A stretch of DNA of 8,624 bases from contig PKVB01000225.1 of the NCBI GenBank assembly GCA_003131365.1, positions 7,530 to 16,153 on the forward strand. The letters run 5' to 3'. The notes beneath the pieces were generated by a model. That model searched no databases, was not told the DNA's origin, and saw only the letters and a list, made by a program, of their open reading frames with translations. The translations under genes and the position numbers were made by a program. Below are positions 6,099 to 8,624 of the stretch, piece after piece (position 1 is the first letter of the stretch; every line of letters begins with the position of its first letter). The DNA comes from Gemmatimonadota bacterium. GTDB lineage: Bacteria > Gemmatimonadota > Gemmatimonadetes > Gemmatimonadales > Gemmatimonadaceae.

Positions 6099-6956
6099 TC
6101 AACTACCGCGCTGCATGCCCGCGGGAATCGCGGTGCGCAGCCTTGTCATTACATGGTCGTGCTGCAACGTCTTCTCGATCAGGTCTCGATCCTGGGGCGT
6201 GCTTCCGGGCGATAACTGGACGATCTGCACGAGCACGAGCTCGAGATCTTCCAGCAGCGGACGACGCTGCGGATCGTTGGCGATGGGAGAATCCAGTAAC
6301 AGTCGGGTGTTGCTCAAAAGCTGACGCGCCCATGATCCGAGCTGCGCGTCCATTTGCTGATCTGTCGCCGAGCGTGTTCTGAACGAAGTCAGAAGCGCCT
6401 CGGCCTCACTGAGATGCCGCACCGCCGTGAGCTGGTAGGGGGAGCTGGCAGCGGAATTGGTCGAAGGTCCGCTGAGCGCGACCTGGTTTCCGTTCCCGGT
6501 ACGGTCCTTTTGCGAGTCGCGTCCGTTCGGGAGTGCGACACCTGGCGACGATGTCGTCGATCTGCCGCCCGTCGATGTCAATGCAACGGCCGCCGGATTT
6601 CCAGGTGCGACGCTGGCCGATGGCCCAGCGATCAAAGGAAAGGACGAATCGGTCTTCGGCGGATTGACCACCGCTACCGAACTGTGCGCGTTCGAAGACG
6701 CGCTCCACCGACCGAGGCCGACCCCAGTCGCGAGCAGGAGAACAGCTGCCGCGGCCGCGCTCAGCCAGATCCTAGAGCCGAATCTCCGCCCGGACGATTC
6801 GCGCATCGGTGATCCTCCGCCGTACACGACACGCGGTCCCGCCGCGCGCTGCGCCTGGATCGCGCTCCACATGTCCTCGCGGGGAGCACGAGCCGGCGGC
6901 ACGTTGTAGCCTTGAGCCGCCTTCTTCAGGAATTCCTCGAAATTGTCTTCAGTCAT
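6099..6956 (-). CDS. Putative single-pass membrane anti-sigma factor
   Basis: 285 residues from ATG 6956, which overlaps the sigma gene's TGA by 4 bp (ATGA); GGAG lies 8 nt upstream. A GTG at 6965 is a less likely start. The order is a cytosolic N-terminal part (1-60), one transmembrane helix at about 64-84 (WLSAAAAAVLLLATGVGLGRW), a Ser/Gly/Pro/Thr-rich linker (88-175) and a helical C-terminal domain (180-285: HLSEAEALLTSF, LGSWARQLLSNTRLLLDS, LLEDLELVLVQIVQL). This membrane topology and position directly after an ECF sigma gene are what suggest anti-sigma function. It lacks the zinc-binding HxxxCxxC motif of classical ZAS proteins and contains no cysteine at all, so any sigma-binding region is divergent. 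The periplasmic helical domain could contact the HEAT-repeat proteins encoded next. It might instead be a membrane protein unrelated to sigma control. Confidence 0.75.
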   Translation of the reverse strand: MTEDNFEEFLKKAAQGYNVPPARAPREDMWSAIQAQRAAGPRVVYGGGSPMRESSGRRFGSRIWLSAAAAAVLLLATGVGLGRWSASSNAHSSVAVVNPPKTDSSFPLIAGPSASVAPGNPAAVALTSTGGRSTTSSPGVALPNGRDSQKDRTGNGNQVALSGPSTNSAASSPYQLTAVRHLSEAEALLTSFRTRSATDQQMDAQLGSWARQLLSNTRLLLDSPIANDPQRRPLLEDLELVLVQIVQLSPGSTPQDRDLIEKTLQHDHVMTRLRTAIPAGMQRGS

Positions 6957-7528
6957 GACACCCACTCCGGTGCAAAATCCGCCAGCGCCACGCGCAACTT
7001 GCTTCGTGCCTGGAAGAGGTGTGATTTCGAGGTCCCAATCGGAATGCTGAGCGTCCCGCTGATTTCCTCGTGTGTGTAACCCTCTACGTCGTGCATCACG
7101 AATACCGTCCTGTATTTGTCCGCCAGCGCGTCGATAGCTCGCGCCAATCTCTCCTTCAGATCGGGATCGGCCTCCCTCTGCGTTACTCCGACCGTCAATC
7201 CTTCTTCCATCGGCGCTTCACGATTCCTGAGGCGCTTCGTCTTCCGTAACCCGTTCAGCGCCACCGAGACACCGATCGAATGAAGCCAGGTCGAGAGAGA
7301 CGATTCGCCGCGAAAACTTCCAATCTTTTCAAACGCCCGGATGAACGTTGCCTGCGTGAAATCCCGCGCGAGCTCGTCATCACCCGCCAGACGAAACGCC
7401 AGCCGGTAAATGCGATCGACGTATGTCTCGTACAGCTCACGCTCGGCGGCCGCATCGCCGGCAACCACGCGCGTGATGAGTTGGGTATCGTTCACCGAGC
7501 TCCGAAACTCGTAGGCAGCCAGCTCCAT
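6953..7528 (-). CDS. ECF-family RNA polymerase sigma factor
   Basis: 191 residues from ATG 7528, with AGAAGG 6 nt upstream. Region 2 spans about residues 25-97: the core-binding part around YRLAFRLAGDDELARDFTQATFIRAFEKIGSF (given in pieces: DDELARDFTQATFIRAF then FRGESSLSTWLHSIGVSVALN), including the Trp-Leu of the TWL motif. Region 4 spans about 127-182, with LADKYRTVFVMHDVEGYTHE and the helix-turn-helix EISGTLSIPIGTSKSHLFQA that recognises -35 elements. A short acidic linker joins them and there is no region 1.1 or 3, as expected for an ECF sigma factor. It is the first gene of the minus-strand operon and is followed with a 4-bp overlap by a membrane protein likely to hold it inactive. ECF operons usually autoregulate from the promoter upstream; no promoter motif is clear enough here to name. 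The signal it responds to is unknown, though envelope or oxidative stress fits the context. Confidence 0.95.
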   Translation of the reverse strand: MELAAYEFRSSVNDTQLITRVVAGDAAAERELYETYVDRIYRLAFRLAGDDELARDFTQATFIRAFEKIGSFRGESSLSTWLHSIGVSVALNGLRKTKRLRNREAPMEEGLTVGVTQREADPDLKERLARAIDALADKYRTVFVMHDVEGYTHEEISGTLSIPIGTSKSHLFQARSKLRVALADFAPEWVS

Positions 7529-7817
7529 CGTCGACCTTCTGACAACCGTTGCCAGGAAAGGGTTGAGGCTCGCGCCTGGGCGTAGAGTTCGGGGCGCCTA
7601 GGAGGCATTCACAGAACCGAAGCAGGGAGCCACAAGCATAGCAGCTTTATAGCTAAGAGCTTTCCGGTGAGGTAAAGAGTCCGCGTCTCTAGTCTCTCGG
7701 GCACGTCGAACGCCTGTATGAAAGCTCCCAGCCGACTAGCTTTGGTCGCTATCGGCTCCCTGCTTCAGTTCTGTGGATGTCAGCCGAGCGCCAACGTCTC
7801 GACGTGGAGAATTAGAG
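7529..7817. promoter_or_regulatory. Divergent intergenic region, sigma operon / aldo-keto reductase
   Basis: This 289-bp spacer must carry the sigma-operon promoter (minus strand) and probably the aldo/keto reductase promoter (plus strand). An AT-richer core at 7636-7676 contains AGCTTTATAGCTAAGAGCTTT, with AGCT/AGCT arms and a repeated AGCTTT. On the minus strand, TGCTATGCT in this core resembles an extended -10 box, but it has no good -35 partner. Two tandem heptamers, GTCTCTA and GTCTCTC, lie at 7685-7698. The ribosome site GGAG (7806-7809) sits 8 nt before the ATG at 7818. Promoter assignment is weak. Confidence 0.3.
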
Positions 7818-8624
7818 ATGAAGTACACCCAGCTGGGCCGCAGCGGACTCGAAGTCTCGCGTATCTGTCTCGGCTGCATGACTTACGGGACCCCGAAGTG
7901 GCGGCCGTGGATTCTCGACGAAGTCGATGCGCGCCCCTTCTACAAGAAAGCACTCGAGCTCGGCATCAACTTCTTCGACACGGCCGACATGTATTCGATG
8001 GGCGTGAGCGAAGAGGTCACGGGACGCGCGCTCCGGGAGATGGCGAAAATGGACGAGATCGTCCTCGCGACCAAAGTCCATTTCCCGATGGGCGAAGGGC
8101 CGAACATGGGAGGGATCTCGCGCAAGCACATCGTGCAGGCTTGCGAGGCGAGTCTCCGCCGCCTGGGCGTCGAGACGATCGATCTCTACCAGATTCACCG
8201 CTTCAAGAGCAGAGTGCCGATTGAGGAGACCCTCGCGGCGCTGGACCACCTCGTGCACCAGGGCAAGGTACGCTACATCGGAGCGAGCTCCGGGTACGCG
8301 TGGCAGATGGCGCGCGCGCTCAGTGTTTCGGAGAGACGTGGCTGGGCGCGCTTCATCTCGATGCAGAATCACTACAACCTCGTTTATCGCGAGGAAGAAC
8401 GTGAGATGATTCCGCTCTGCCTCGAGGAAGGCGTGGGGGTCGTCCCCTGGTCGCCGCTGGCCCGAGGACGACTCGCCCGCACCACCCCGTCGCCGATCGA
8501 GGGGACGACCCGGGCCGACAGCGATACGTACGCCGTCGACCTCTATGACTCTCCTTCGGATTTGAAGGTGATCGAAGCCGTGCGCAGAGTGGCGACCGAG
8601 CTTGGAGTCGCACCCTCCGAAGTG
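7818..8624 (+). CDS. yajO: Aldo/keto reductase, YajO-like (3' end cut by window edge)
   Basis: The first 269 codons are open from ATG 7818 to the window end without a stop; GGAG lies 8 nt upstream of the ATG. It is an NADPH-dependent (beta/alpha)8-barrel oxidoreductase of the aldo/keto reductase family. The catalytic tetrad is complete: Asp54 and Tyr59 (NFFDTADMYS), Lys86 (ATKVHF) and His127 (YQIHRF). Other family features are the start YTQLGRSGLEVSRICLGCM, GKVRYIGASS and the end of the visible part, VVPWSPLARGRL. The phrases LGCMTYG, SMQNHYNLVYREEEREM and PWSPLARGRL match my memory of E. coli YajO, reported to act on ribulose-5-phosphate to give 1-deoxyxylulose-5-phosphate; a general detoxifying reductase is equally possible here. 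The missing C-terminus (about 50-60 residues in this family) should hold part of the cofactor site. It stands alone, divergent from the sigma operon, and appears cytosolic. Confidence 0.93.
   Translation, partial: MKYTQLGRSGLEVSRICLGCMTYGTPKWRPWILDEVDARPFYKKALELGINFFDTADMYSMGVSEEVTGRALREMAKMDEIVLATKVHFPMGEGPNMGGISRKHIVQACEASLRRLGVETIDLYQIHRFKSRVPIEETLAALDHLVHQGKVRYIGASSGYAWQMARALSVSERRGWARFISMQNHYNLVYREEEREMIPLCLEEGVGVVPWSPLARGRLARTTPSPIEGTTRADSDTYAVDLYDSPSDLKVIEAVRRVATELGVAPSEV

Noticed and set aside
7718..8224. Plus-strand ORF beginning MKAPSRLALVAIGSLLQFCGC
   Set aside because: The first 20 or so residues look like a lipoprotein leader, but there is no ribosome site and the rest is out of frame under the aldo/keto reductase. 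It is at most a remnant or chance leader.
7812..8372. Minus-strand ORF of 186 codons
   Set aside because: It is antisense to the aldo/keto reductase, whose catalytic tetrad is intact on the plus strand.
1..8624. CRISPR arrays, tRNA/rRNA genes, insertion sequences
   Set aside because: No regularly spaced long direct repeats, no tRNA-like cloverleaf and no transposase or flanking inverted repeats were seen.

Overview
The window is GC-rich, densely packed bacterial DNA that looks like a Gemmatimonadota (Gemmatimonadetes) chromosome or a close relative. That placement rests on overall impression: an ECF sigma / anti-sigma operon carrying secreted HEAT-like proteins with FWLGQ/FALSQ repeats, a secreted LVIVD-type beta-propeller lipoprotein, and many exported redox proteins. 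No rRNA or marker gene is present to prove it. Nine genes are supported; two are cut by the window edges.

Layout. Positions 1-1648 (minus strand) hold an outer-membrane beta-barrel-like protein with a methionine-rich C-terminus, followed 1 bp later by a lipoprotein with LVIVD-like beta-propeller sequence that runs off the left edge. Positions 1797-2411 (plus strand) encode a secreted AhpC/TSA-type peroxiredoxin. Its reading frame is interrupted by one TGA, at exactly the position of the peroxidatic cysteine, and a perfect 7-bp hairpin follows 14 nt later. I read this as a selenocysteine peroxiredoxin with a bacterial SECIS element, not as two short ORFs or a pseudogene. A strong bidirectional terminator (2413-2446) separates it from the convergent minus-strand genes.

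Positions 2449-7528 (all minus strand, transcribed right to left) are ECF sigma factor, single-TM putative anti-sigma protein, a TPR+HEAT-like repeat protein and a second HEAT-like repeat protein, joined by 4-bp ATGA overlaps at two junctions and an 11-bp gap at the third. After a 74-bp gap come a DsbD/CcdA-type membrane electron carrier and a TlpA-like periplasmic thioredoxin. All six could be one transcript ending at the terminator. Positions 7818-8624 (plus strand) are the N-terminal 269 codons of a YajO-like aldo/keto reductase, which uses a frame different from the long overlapping ORFs.

How the genes may work together: the CcdA-type protein would carry cytosolic reducing power across the membrane to the TlpA-like CxxC protein, which could reduce exported thiol or selenol proteins. 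The selenoperoxiredoxin next door has no cysteine of its own and must use an outside reductant, so this pair is a natural candidate. That link is inference from gene order and chemistry. The selenocysteine machinery itself (selA, selB, selC, selD) is not in the window.
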